The notes under the pieces are model-generated. The model saw only the letters and a program-made list of their open reading frames with translations, was not told the origin of the DNA and made no database searches. Positions 1 through 7,319 of a DNA stretch of 22,189 nt are shown one piece after another. The translations under genes and the position numbers were made by a program. Each line of letters begins with the position of its first letter. The stretch's first letter is position 1. The DNA lies in the NCBI GenBank assembly GCA_026981635.1, contig JALSIF010000107.1, forward strand, positions 1 to 22,189, given 5' to 3'. The stretch is from JALSIF01 sp026981635 [NCBI: bacterium] (GTDB taxonomy: Bacteria > 4484-113 > JALSIF01).

Positions 1-25
1 AGGACCAGCATCGGGGAGGAGGGGA

Positions 26-220
26 CTAGCGCCAGCTGCGGATGAAGAGCAGGGTGTAGATGATGGCCCAGACGAGCAGGATGATGTAGCTTGCGATAAG
101 AAAAAGGTTCAGCCCCCCCGGGTCCTTCTCTGGCACCAGAAAGGGGTCATCAAGTTTTTCTAGGACGGGAGGCTCACCGCCTGTCTGAACCTGTTGCTGG
201 CTGGTCTTGTTCTCCTCCAT
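26..220 (-). CDS. Small single-helix membrane protein of the cbb3 oxidase operon
   Basis: A 64-residue protein with a polar N-terminus (residues 1-37, rich in E, Q, P and D), one hydrophobic helix at about 39-60, and a short basic tail ending RSWR. It is the last visible gene of the respiratory operon and starts 9 bases after the ccoO stop. Its ribosome binding site (TAGGAGAC on the minus strand) overlaps that stop codon, so translation is probably coupled. Position and size suggest an accessory subunit of the cbb3-type oxidase, comparable in role to CcoQ/CcoH, but I do not recognise a specific family signature. The operon may continue beyond the left edge. That it is a real gene is well supported by the Shine-Dalgarno and spacing; the function is inferred from context only. 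Confidence 0.7.
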   Translation of the reverse strand: MEENKTSQQQVQTGGEPPVLEKLDDPFLVPEKDPGGLNLFLIASYIILLVWAIIYTLLFIRSWR

Positions 221-229
221 GGCGGTCTC

Positions 230-1030
230 CTATCTACGCTTGTCCCACCCGCACTCCTCTATGTCGCTAAGGTCAAAGTAGTGGGGCGGGGTGATGTAGG
301 TTACCTTCTCCTCCGGCGGACGGGGAGCCTCAGTGGTGGGGACAGCACCGAGGGTTTCCTCCGCCTCCTCTACTACCGGGATCCAAGGTTTAAAGACCCC
401 CAGGGTCTGAATGTAGAAGACCAGTGCACGGGCATCGCAGGTGGGCTCACCGGTGGGGGTAAAGAGCCAGGTGTAGGCAGGCATGATGGAGCCGGGAACC
501 ATTTCACGAGGATTGAGGAAATGGGCGTAGTGCCAGTCGTCGGTATACTTTCCACCCACCCGGGAAAGGTCTGGACCAGTACGCTTGGTACCCAAGAAAT
601 GGGGGCTGTCAGCCAGGTACTCCCATGCTTCCGCCACCACCGGTGGCTTCTGCTTCCTCCAAAGTAGCTTGCGGTCATAGTCCACATCTCCTCGCCCGAA
701 CATGCGGATGTCGCCATCCAGAGGTCTTACTTGCTGGGAGTGACAGTACATGCAGCCCTCTCGTTTGTAGACCAGCCTACCACGCTCCCATTTATTACGC
801 ATGGCCAGATCCTTGCCTGACAGTTCGCGCTTGGGCTTGAGCATCCAGTCGGGCAGACCGCGGTTGGGGTCCTGTTGAACCTCCTTGGGGATGGTGTTCC
901 AGCCTGGAGTGGCGATGACCGGGATGATCACGGTGGCGATGACGGCAAAGATGAAGAAAGACATCAGGATGGCCACAAACCAGGCCAGGTTTCGCTCGGC
1001 GCGGTGGAAGATGTCATTTTTCCCTGCCAT
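230..1030 (-). CDS. ccoO: cbb3-type cytochrome c oxidase monohaem subunit (CcoO/FixO-like)
   Basis: A 266-residue membrane-anchored monohaem cytochrome c, the partner of CcoN that passes electrons to the catalytic subunit. One transmembrane helix lies at about residues 16-40. The haem site is CMYCH at 93-97, followed by SQQVRP, the sequence context typical of CcoO. The likely sixth ligand is Met183 in GSIMPAY. The globular part faces the outside. The length is somewhat above the roughly 200 residues of a proteobacterial CcoO because of a Pro/Glu-rich C-terminal extension after about residue 220. The start ATG lies 3 bases past the ccoN stop, so the two subunits are co-translated. The haem motif and gene order make the call firm; the role of the C-terminal tail is unknown. 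Confidence 0.93.
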   Translation of the reverse strand: MAGKNDIFHRAERNLAWFVAILMSFFIFAVIATVIIPVIATPGWNTIPKEVQQDPNRGLPDWMLKPKRELSGKDLAMRNKWERGRLVYKREGCMYCHSQQVRPLDGDIRMFGRGDVDYDRKLLWRKQKPPVVAEAWEYLADSPHFLGTKRTGPDLSRVGGKYTDDWHYAHFLNPREMVPGSIMPAYTWLFTPTGEPTCDARALVFYIQTLGVFKPWIPVVEEAEETLGAVPTTEAPRPPEEKVTYITPPHYFDLSDIEECGWDKRR

Positions 1031-1033
1031 CGC

Positions 1034-2497
1034 TTACACCTCCGCCACACTGCCGCCCCCGGTGGCCAGCGCCTCAGCCTCCCGCTCGGTGAGCGCCACC
1101 TTGCGCGGTTCGGCCATGAGCGCAGTCATCACCGCGTTGTAGGCAAAGACGAACATGCTTAGCACCATCATGCTCCCGCCGATGATACGGATCCAGTAGA
1201 AGGGCTGCATGGCTACCACGGTCTCAATGAAGCTCAAAGAGGTGTGCTTCCACAGCCAACCCTGATAGAAACCGCCCACCCACATGTCCAGGGCAAAGAT
1301 GACAAAGCCCCAGATCATCAAGTGGATCTGGACCCACTGAAGGCCACGGGAGTAGATGGGCCGCTTGTACATGATGGGCAGCATGTAGTAGGCCGCCCCA
1401 ATGGCAAAGGCGGTAAAGGCGCCAAACAGGGCCATGTGGGCGTGGCCCACCACCCAGTCGGTAAAGTGGACATACTGGCTCACCGATCGCAGGGCCTGAG
1501 CAGGTCCTTGGATGCAGGTAGCGAGGTAGAAAGTTGTCCCCCAAATGAAGAGGTTTACGATGGGGTTAGTTCGTATCTGCTTGGCCAGGTCAATGGGAGT
1601 GAGATAGAAGTTGGTCACCGCAGTAAAGACCGGAATCAGTAGCAGGACGGAAAAGACAGCCGCTACCGTGGTGAGCCAGGTGGGGATGGGGCCGTAGGTG
1701 AGGTGGTGGGCGCCGTTCCAGGCGTAGATGAAGGCAATGGACCAAAAGCCGATCATGGATAGGGTGTGGCTCCACAGGGGGCTGCGAGAGGCTTTGGGGA
1801 TGAAGTAGTAGGCCAGCGCCAGGCCGGCGGGAGTGGCAATCAGCCCCACCACCATGTGGCCGTAGAACCAGTTGATGTTGGCGTCGTTTACTCCGGTGTA
1901 GCCAGCAGGCCAATTGCCGATGATGTAGACCGCCGCGGTCCAGATCAGGGTCCCCATCATGTACCAGAGGCTGGTGTACATCTGCTTGACCCGACGGTTG
2001 GCGATGGTCTGGAAGAGGACATAGGAGACCAGCACCCAGCTGACCACGATGAGCAGGTCAACCCACCAGGGCCAGTCGGCCCACTCCTTGCCCTGGGTAT
2101 ATCCCAGGGGGACAGAGAAGAGGGCCAGGATGTTGGCGACAAGCCAGATGTAGCCTGCCCAAAGAGCAAGCTTCTCGCTGTAAAGCTTAGTTTTGCAGAG
2201 TCTAGGGGTGATGAATAGGAAAGCAGCCACATTGGCGGAGACCAGCCAGCCGGTTACTACAAGATTGTTGTGAGTTGGTCGGATGCGACCCAAACTTAAC
2301 CAAGCCACTTTGCCGAGAAATTCAGGGAGGACAAATTTGATGGCGGTAATTAGCCCAAGAACTACTCCTATGCACAGGAATGCAATGCTCATAAAAAGCC
2401 AGAAACGGGCCGCTTTGTCCTCGTGGACGACGGGCTGATCATAGCTTCCCGTCTGGCTTACTGGCTTGGCGGTGATTACTGCAGCTGAAGACTCCAT
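1034..2497 (-). CDS. ccoN: cbb3-type cytochrome c oxidase catalytic subunit I (CcoN-like)
   Basis: A 487-residue polytopic membrane protein, the haem-copper oxygen-reducing subunit of a C-family (cbb3) oxidase. All six metal-ligand histidines are present: H76 in RPTHNN and H354 (low-spin haem b), H352 (high-spin haem b3), and H214, H264 and H265 (CuB). H264/H265 sit in NGAHHLTYG. Tyr258, six residues before H264, is where the C-family places its cross-linked active-site tyrosine, rather than in the YGHPEVY motif of A-family enzymes. The length is normal for CcoN (about 475-480). About 12 hydrophobic segments are visible. It is followed after 3 bases by ccoO and preceded 3 bases away by a monohaem cytochrome gene. 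No CuA subunit (CoxB) is present, consistent with a cytochrome c-fed cbb3 enzyme. Confidence 0.96.
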   Translation of the reverse strand: MESSAAVITAKPVSQTGSYDQPVVHEDKAARFWLFMSIAFLCIGVVLGLITAIKFVLPEFLGKVAWLSLGRIRPTHNNLVVTGWLVSANVAAFLFITPRLCKTKLYSEKLALWAGYIWLVANILALFSVPLGYTQGKEWADWPWWVDLLIVVSWVLVSYVLFQTIANRRVKQMYTSLWYMMGTLIWTAAVYIIGNWPAGYTGVNDANINWFYGHMVVGLIATPAGLALAYYFIPKASRSPLWSHTLSMIGFWSIAFIYAWNGAHHLTYGPIPTWLTTVAAVFSVLLLIPVFTAVTNFYLTPIDLAKQIRTNPIVNLFIWGTTFYLATCIQGPAQALRSVSQYVHFTDWVVGHAHMALFGAFTAFAIGAAYYMLPIMYKRPIYSRGLQWVQIHLMIWGFVIFALDMWVGGFYQGWLWKHTSLSFIETVVAMQPFYWIRIIGGSMMVLSMFVFAYNAVMTALMAEPRKVALTEREAEALATGGGSVAEV

Positions 2498-2500
2498 GGC

Positions 2501-3106
2501 TCAGTTCTCACCCTCCTTTACGATCTCCTCCAGGGGGCGGGCAATGGGAGAATCCCGCTCCACCCCTGCGTTGTACTTGATCCAGTTGATGATGTTCCAG
2601 ATGTCAGTTGCACTAAAGGTGGAACCCCAGGCAGGCATTGCTGTACCTGGAATCCCGTTCTTGATGGATATAAAGAGCCAACCATCCGGGCGGGCTTCAA
2701 TCCACTGCTTGATAGTCAGATTCCGTGGACGAGGATCCAGTGAGAAGTAGCGCGGTCCCTTCCCGTCGGCAAGACGGCCATGGCAACCTATACAGTTTTG
2801 AATATAGAGCCTCCTGCCTCGCTCTATGGAACTATCGGTCATCTTGACAGGATTGAGTGGGATGGGGATGTACTCAAAACCCGCCTCCAAGTCGGGGATG
2901 GTCTGGGTCGGAGAGGTGATTTCACTCAGCTCCGGCGGGGCCTTGGAAGTGATCTCTTCCGCTGGGGTTGACTCCTGCTCAGGTTGGGCATAGATATAGC
3001 CCGTGCTTCTGAGACTGAGAAACACTCCAAGCGAGAAAACCGCCAGCACGAAAAGAGCCAGCACCCACACTGACCCAATCTTTGAGGTCTTACCTTCCCT
3101 TTTCAT
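2501..3106 (-). CDS. Membrane-anchored monohaem cytochrome c (cbb3/CcoP-like role)
   Basis: A 201-residue class I cytochrome c. I chose the ATG at 3106 rather than an upstream in-frame start because AGGAGAGG lies just upstream of it. Residues 12-32 form one N-terminal transmembrane helix, followed by a Pro/Glu/Thr/Ser-rich linker (about 41-72). The haem site is CIGCH at 105-109, and Met157 in GTAMPAW is the likely sixth ligand. The domain resembles one half of CcoP. It ends 3 bases before ccoN, so it probably hands electrons to the oxidase and may replace one haem domain of the missing diheme CcoP. A separate electron shuttle between the quinol-oxidising complex and the oxidase is the alternative. 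The family call is firm; the exact partner is inferred. Confidence 0.88.
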   Translation of the reverse strand: MKREGKTSKIGSVWVLALFVLAVFSLGVFLSLRSTGYIYAQPEQESTPAEEITSKAPPELSEITSPTQTIPDLEAGFEYIPIPLNPVKMTDSSIERGRRLYIQNCIGCHGRLADGKGPRYFSLDPRPRNLTIKQWIEARPDGWLFISIKNGIPGTAMPAWGSTFSATDIWNIINWIKYNAGVERDSPIARPLEEIVKEGEN

Positions 3107-3146
3107 CGCGCACCTCTCCTCACCTTGGTTGTAGTGCCCTCTCAGA

Positions 3147-3920
3147 TTACTTCTTCCCCTCACCATCTAAAGCGTGCACCTTCTTCGGTGGAGAAGGAGG
3201 GATCTGCGGAGGAGGGAGTTTAATGCCTTGTTTCTCTTCTAGCTGTTTCCAAAGGGGTCTCTCTGGGGGTGGGTAGGGGATGGGGATTCCTTGGGCTCGG
3301 ACATACTCATATTCACTAGGCGGGATAGTGACGGTCATTCGCTGATAAGCCAGATAACGGGCCAGGGCCTCCACCTCCCAATCGTCCCTGATGTAGATGC
3401 CCATGATTGAGTCGGGTTGGAGGGACTGAGGAGCTTTTATCAGCTGCTTTAGCCATTCAAAACTGCGCCGCAACCCAACACCAGATAGGTCAGGTCCAAC
3501 TTCTCCCCCTTGCCCTAGGATTGAGTGGCAGGTTATACATCCCTTAGTGTAGAAAAGCACCCTGCCCATCTCAGCGCTCTCTAAGTAGCTCTTTGGAGGA
3601 GGGGGAAGGGGAGGAGCGGGATCCAGAGGCTGGTAATCAGGATCACCGGGCCACGGTAAAGTCTTTAAAAAGGCTTCTACTTCGGGAGGGATGCGGTTTT
3701 CCTTGCCCCGGCTAGCTGGCACGGGTAGAGGCTCTTGCTCGGTTGCTGCCTCTTGGATTTCCGACGGCGGGGTCTCAGGAGTTTGACCGGAGCGTATCTC
3801 CAGGCTTTCACTTTGGACCAGGGCAGGAAGAGCAGCCAAGGTGGCAATCAGGATGGACGCAAATGACGCCACCGTAAAGAAGCTTAATCTCGCTTGTCGC
3901 TTCCCGCTTTTACTGATCAT
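3147..3920 (-). CDS. Anchored monohaem cytochrome c with Pro-rich linkers
   Basis: A 257-residue protein with an N-terminal signal or anchor helix (about 12-34) after a basic start, then a Pro/Glu/Ser-rich linker to about residue 110 that includes a run of prolines at 101-109. A compact class I cytochrome domain follows, with haem site CITCH at 128-132 and a likely methionine ligand at 173 (DSIMG). A proline-rich tail runs from about 200. The start overlaps the end of the tetrahaem gene by 11 bases, so the two are translationally coupled. It sits between that gene and the second monohaem cytochrome, which fits a role in carrying electrons from the bc-type complex to the oxidase. The long low-complexity spacers suggest a mobile tethered domain. 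I do not know a named family. Confidence 0.88.
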   Translation of the reverse strand: MISKSGKRQARLSFFTVASFASILIATLAALPALVQSESLEIRSGQTPETPPSEIQEAATEQEPLPVPASRGKENRIPPEVEAFLKTLPWPGDPDYQPLDPAPPLPPPPKSYLESAEMGRVLFYTKGCITCHSILGQGGEVGPDLSGVGLRRSFEWLKQLIKAPQSLQPDSIMGIYIRDDWEVEALARYLAYQRMTVTIPPSEYEYVRAQGIPIPYPPPERPLWKQLEEKQGIKLPPPQIPPSPPKKVHALDGEGKK

Positions 3921-5172
3921 TGTCCATCACCCTACCCTCTTCGGCGGAGCTGGCCTTAGAAACGGGTGAAGAAGCAGTCTTCTTACCGTTCTCATCTCTG
4001 TCTCCTACGCCAGACAGATAACGAACTATCTGCTCCAATTCATCCACATTGGGACGATCCTCTGGTGGTCCCATCAGTGATTCTCGCCCCTCTCCCGGTC
4101 TGGTCCTTACAACCCATTGAGAGGGACGTTGGCTGAGGAGGAAGGTGACAATGGCATATACCTCTCGGGCAGCCCAGGGGTCACGCCTTGGGTCCAGCCC
4201 CTCGTTGTACTCATAGGGGTATATTCCTTCATGCCGCTCCCTGAGGATTTCCTCCTCCACCTCAGGTGTACTGAACAGGAAAGGCATCTTGGTGTCTGCT
4301 TGATTGGCGGCTGGATTCCAGAGGGAGAGTTCAATGTACTCCCAGCGAAACTGCTCGCCTATCTTGGTCAGTTCTGGTCCAATCTGTCCCCAACTGAGGC
4401 CATCAATCTTGTGGCATGAGTAGCATCCCCGGGCAAAAAACAGCTCTCTACCCAGCTTCACCTGGTCCATGGAGAGAACTCCCTGCCCCTCCACATAAGG
4501 ATAGGGGTGACAAGAGACACATAGGGCCTGGTAGTACTTCTTAACACGAAGCTCATCCCCCATAAAGACGGGGTCTAGCCATCGCTCAAAGCGCTCATCT
4601 TTGTATGCCTGACCGAGGAGGTAGTTCTTAGCCTCACCGAATCCATGTGCATCTGCCAGGGTCAATCCCCTTCCATTTCCGGCGTGGCAAGAAGTACAGG
4701 AGATCTCTGTGAACTTGTGGGGAGAAATGTCAGGGTGGGCGACCAAGGCCTTCTCCAGCAACCGTTGCTCCTCAGGAGTAAACTGGTTAAAGTCTGCAAA
4801 GGACACTCCCCCTTCAAACATAGGGTTTTCAATTGCTGCGTGGCACGTGGTGCATCGCTGGATCTCTACCGTTCCCCACTCTTCATTTACAATGGTTTGC
4901 TGGGAAATCTCTGGGAAGAGCTGCCGGACTGCTCTCCGTACAGCGTACATCCCCTTTACCACCGCATTGGCTCCCTCAGGTGGAATAAGGGCTCTCTCAC
5001 GAAACTGCTCCTTCACCCCGGGATCTTCGGCCAGCTGGTAGGCTTTCAAATAGTAAGCCTCCCTGTAGATGGAGAACTCACGGTTTTTCTGGGCTGAGTA
5101 GTAAAAGGTAATCAACACTGAAAGGAAAGCCACTGCCGTTGCCAGTCCAAGCGCAAAGTAGAGCCTGCTCAT
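3910..5172 (-). CDS. Membrane-anchored tetrahaem cytochrome c
   Basis: A 420-residue protein with one N-terminal helix (about 4-25) and four haem c sites: CTTCH 107-111, CTSCH 159-163, CVSCH 218-222 and CYSCH 250-254. The first three are in a multihaem-type region. The fourth begins a class I-like domain (GRELFFARGCYSCH) with a possible methionine ligand at 296 (TKMPFLF). The C-terminal 40 residues are polar and low in complexity. The ATG has a Shine-Dalgarno (GGAGA, 7-base spacing) and lies 55 bases after the cytochrome b stop. Its position directly after the Rieske and cytochrome b genes suggests it replaces cytochrome c1 or f as electron acceptor of that complex, since no c1- or f-type gene is present. 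This role is inferred from gene order; the haem count is seen directly. Confidence 0.9.
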   Translation of the reverse strand: MSRLYFALGLATAVAFLSVLITFYYSAQKNREFSIYREAYYLKAYQLAEDPGVKEQFRERALIPPEGANAVVKGMYAVRRAVRQLFPEISQQTIVNEEWGTVEIQRCTTCHAAIENPMFEGGVSFADFNQFTPEEQRLLEKALVAHPDISPHKFTEISCTSCHAGNGRGLTLADAHGFGEAKNYLLGQAYKDERFERWLDPVFMGDELRVKKYYQALCVSCHPYPYVEGQGVLSMDQVKLGRELFFARGCYSCHKIDGLSWGQIGPELTKIGEQFRWEYIELSLWNPAANQADTKMPFLFSTPEVEEEILRERHEGIYPYEYNEGLDPRRDPWAAREVYAIVTFLLSQRPSQWVVRTRPGEGRESLMGPPEDRPNVDELEQIVRYLSGVGDRDENGKKTASSPVSKASSAEEGRVMDNDQ

Positions 5173-5227
5173 CCTTCAATCTCCACCACTTGAGGATTTC
5201 TCCAGCAAGTTGCCCTCCTCCTTCCCC

Positions 5228-6562
5228 TCAACCTTTCCCTAGCGGTGGCAGGTTCCACGGAAGGATAAACTCCCAATTGGGCCCTCGGAAGTAGGTTCCA
5301 AGCACGATGAAGAAAATGTTCAACAGGACAAAGGCGCCAAAGAGGGAGTTGACCAACAGGCGCCGGCGGTGGAACCAGACACCCTTGCCAACAATGCCTG
5401 CCCGATCTAAGTAGGGAGTGAGGGCAAGCAGAGTCATTACAATGCCGGGAATTCCAATCCCTCCCCAGAAGGCGTCGTAACTGACTAGTTCCTGGAGCCC
5501 CAAGAAGTACCAGGGAGCTTTGGAAGGGTTGGTGGGATGGGCCGGATTAGCAGGTTCCTCTAATGGTGCCTGGATGAGCAGTGAAACCACAGTTAGCACC
5601 GCAAAAAGCACCGCAAAGACGATCACTTCACGAAGTATCAGGTCTGGCCAAGAAAAAACCCTATCCTTGAGTTGGCGCTGGACAGTGGGGCGGGAAGCAT
5701 CAGCAATGCCGAGAAGACCGTAGGTTTTGGTTGTCCCGGGGAAACTAAGGTCCTTGCGGCGATGAAAACCGGTCACCGTCTTCTTCATCCCCAGATCGGG
5801 GGTGACATTCCTGGGGTGATGGGTCAGACCACCGTCCTTATGTATGCGCCAGAAGTGGACCGCGATGAGCACCGCAGCCGCTAGTGGAAGGACTATTACG
5901 TGGAGGGTGTAAAACCGGATCAGTGCCTCCTGTCCTAAGGTGGTTGAACCAATCAGTACGTAGCGGATCTGGGGACCTATCACCGGGGTGTAGCTGGCAA
6001 TGGAAGTTCCCACTTGGATGGCCCACAGGGCCAGCTGGTCCCAGGGGAGCAGATAGCCCGTAAATGAAAGAAATAGGGTTAGTAAGAAGAGCCCAATTCC
6101 CACTACCCAGTTAAACTCCTTGGGCTTGTAGTAGCAACCGGTAAAGAAGACCCGCGCCATATGGAGGAAGACAAACAGCACCATGGCATGGGCTGCCCAT
6201 CGGTGCATATTTCTCAGATAGTCCCCAAACAGCACCGAGGATCGCAGGTCCAACATGCGGGCGTAGGCCTGCTCCACCGAGGGGACGTAGTAGAACATGA
6301 GCAGGATGCCGGTGATGGTGAGGATGATGAAGAGATAAAAGGAGATGAGGCCGAAGCCCATGGTGTAGGTGAAGCGGAGGGTCTCGGTGGTGCAGGTGGA
6401 GGACTGGAAGTGGAGAAACAGGTTGTTGAAGGTGGTCTGAACCCGAGTGCGGTCGTTTTTGGAGCCCATCTCGGTGGGCCATATTGACTTGACCACGTTC
6501 TGGGGAAGGTTGACCAGAACCTCCCAGAAACTGGTCTCGTAATCAACTCTCTGTCCCGGCAT
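5228..6562 (-). CDS. Cytochrome b of a bc/b6f-type quinol:cytochrome c oxidoreductase (fused b6 + subunit IV)
   Basis: A 444-residue integral membrane protein that binds two b haems and forms the quinol-oxidising and quinone-reducing sites. The haem ligand pairs are H120/H134 and H221/H236. The 14- and 15-residue spacings match cytochrome b6, not mitochondrial-type cytochrome b (14 and 14). Other b6-like landmarks are HRWAAH, GYLLPWDQ (169-176) and RFYTLH (216-221). The C-terminal part (from about 300) has three further helices, like subunit IV, giving about seven in all. The quinol-site motif, normally PEWY, reads APWY at 349-352. The position matching the haem-ci cysteine of b6 appears to be Gly69 by hand alignment. 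The start ATG has an AAGGAAGG site just upstream and lies 51 bases after the Rieske stop. Confidence 0.93.
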   Translation of the reverse strand: MPGQRVDYETSFWEVLVNLPQNVVKSIWPTEMGSKNDRTRVQTTFNNLFLHFQSSTCTTETLRFTYTMGFGLISFYLFIILTITGILLMFYYVPSVEQAYARMLDLRSSVLFGDYLRNMHRWAAHAMVLFVFLHMARVFFTGCYYKPKEFNWVVGIGLFLLTLFLSFTGYLLPWDQLALWAIQVGTSIASYTPVIGPQIRYVLIGSTTLGQEALIRFYTLHVIVLPLAAAVLIAVHFWRIHKDGGLTHHPRNVTPDLGMKKTVTGFHRRKDLSFPGTTKTYGLLGIADASRPTVQRQLKDRVFSWPDLILREVIVFAVLFAVLTVVSLLIQAPLEEPANPAHPTNPSKAPWYFLGLQELVSYDAFWGGIGIPGIVMTLLALTPYLDRAGIVGKGVWFHRRRLLVNSLFGAFVLLNIFFIVLGTYFRGPNWEFILPWNLPPLGKG

Positions 6563-6613
6563 TGCCCTTCCTTTCTCCCGACCTCTCTTGTCTTAGCCCG
6601 TCCTGGCTGTCTG

Positions 6614-7135
6614 CTAGATGATTTTGATGAAGTGGGTGGACTTGGCCTTCTTGGTCTTGGAGGGATCTAAGTCTACGGAGGTGTCAATCTCAAGCTCACC
6701 GTTGGGAAGCTTGTAGACTGGGTGCCAAGCCAAGTGGCGCGGGGCTGGTCCGGCAATGACATTGCCAAAGGCGTCGTATTGGCTTCCGTGACAAGGGCAT
6801 TTAAAGTCGCCTTCTCGGGTAGCAACCGTGCAACCGAGGTGGGTGCAGATATTGCTAATTACACCGATGGTGTCACCCCTTCGCCATATGGTAGCCTTGG
6901 CCTCGGCGAAAAATACCCTGACATCATCCGGGTAGTCCTCCAAGCGTCCAATCTTGAACTTCTTGGAGGGTCCCACATCCACCGCAGGCCAGAAAAAGGC
7001 CCCCATCAACAGGGCTGTACCGCCAGCTACACCTAGGCCAACGAGCCCGGTGACAAAGTTGAGGAACTCCCGCCGGGTGGTTTTCCTCACCCGGGGGACC
7101 CGGTTTGTGGGATGGCTTGAGCTATACGTTGACAT
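6614..7135 (-). CDS. Rieske [2Fe-2S] subunit of the quinol:cytochrome c oxidoreductase
   Basis: A 173-residue protein with a twin-arginine start (TRREFLNF, R21/R22) and one helix at about 27-50, so it is probably exported folded by the Tat system and remains anchored. The two cluster-binding boxes are CTHLGC (97-102) and CPCHGS (113-118), with the cysteine and histidine ligands and the disulfide cysteines intact. GPAPRHL (129-135) is the usual loop after box 2. The length is normal for a bacterial Rieske subunit of a bc/b6f complex. It overlaps the ccoS-like gene by 14 bases and precedes cytochrome b. It takes the first electron from quinol and passes it to a cytochrome c, here most likely the tetrahaem protein. 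Confidence 0.95.
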   Translation of the reverse strand: MSTYSSSHPTNRVPRVRKTTRREFLNFVTGLVGLGVAGGTALLMGAFFWPAVDVGPSKKFKIGRLEDYPDDVRVFFAEAKATIWRRGDTIGVISNICTHLGCTVATREGDFKCPCHGSQYDAFGNVIAGPAPRHLAWHPVYKLPNGELEIDTSVDLDPSKTKKAKSTHFIKII

Positions 7136-7319
7136 ATCTCTCAGCCTCCTCCTCCTCTAGCAGAGGTTGAAATTTTGCCTCCTCCAGATTGTCAAACTCT
7201 CCCTGCCGAATGGCCCAGACAAACCCTACGAGTCCCAGAAGCCCAAGGCCAATGGCAAAGACAATCTGAAGGATCAGTGACGGAACCAGGTAATTCCCAA
7301 CGTCCACAATTTCGCTCAT
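7122..7319 (-). CDS. ccoS: CcoS-like cbb3 oxidase maturation protein
   Basis: A 65-residue protein with one hydrophobic helix at about 10-36, directly followed by [12 protein letters not shown], the W-A-x-(R/K)-x-G-Q/E-F-D-(D/N)-L-E pattern that marks CcoS/FixS proteins, and then an acidic tail. CcoS is known to be needed for cofactor insertion into cbb3 oxidase, which fits the ccoNO genes of this operon. It sits between the flavoprotein gene (ATGA overlap of 4 bases) and the Rieske gene (14-base overlap), instead of the usual place beside the copper ATPase gene ccoI. The family assignment rests on the short motif after the helix and the size. Confidence 0.75.
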   Translation of the reverse strand: MSEIVDVGNYLVPSLILQIVFAIGLGLLGLVGFVWAIRQGEFDNLEEAKFQPLLEEEEAERYVNV

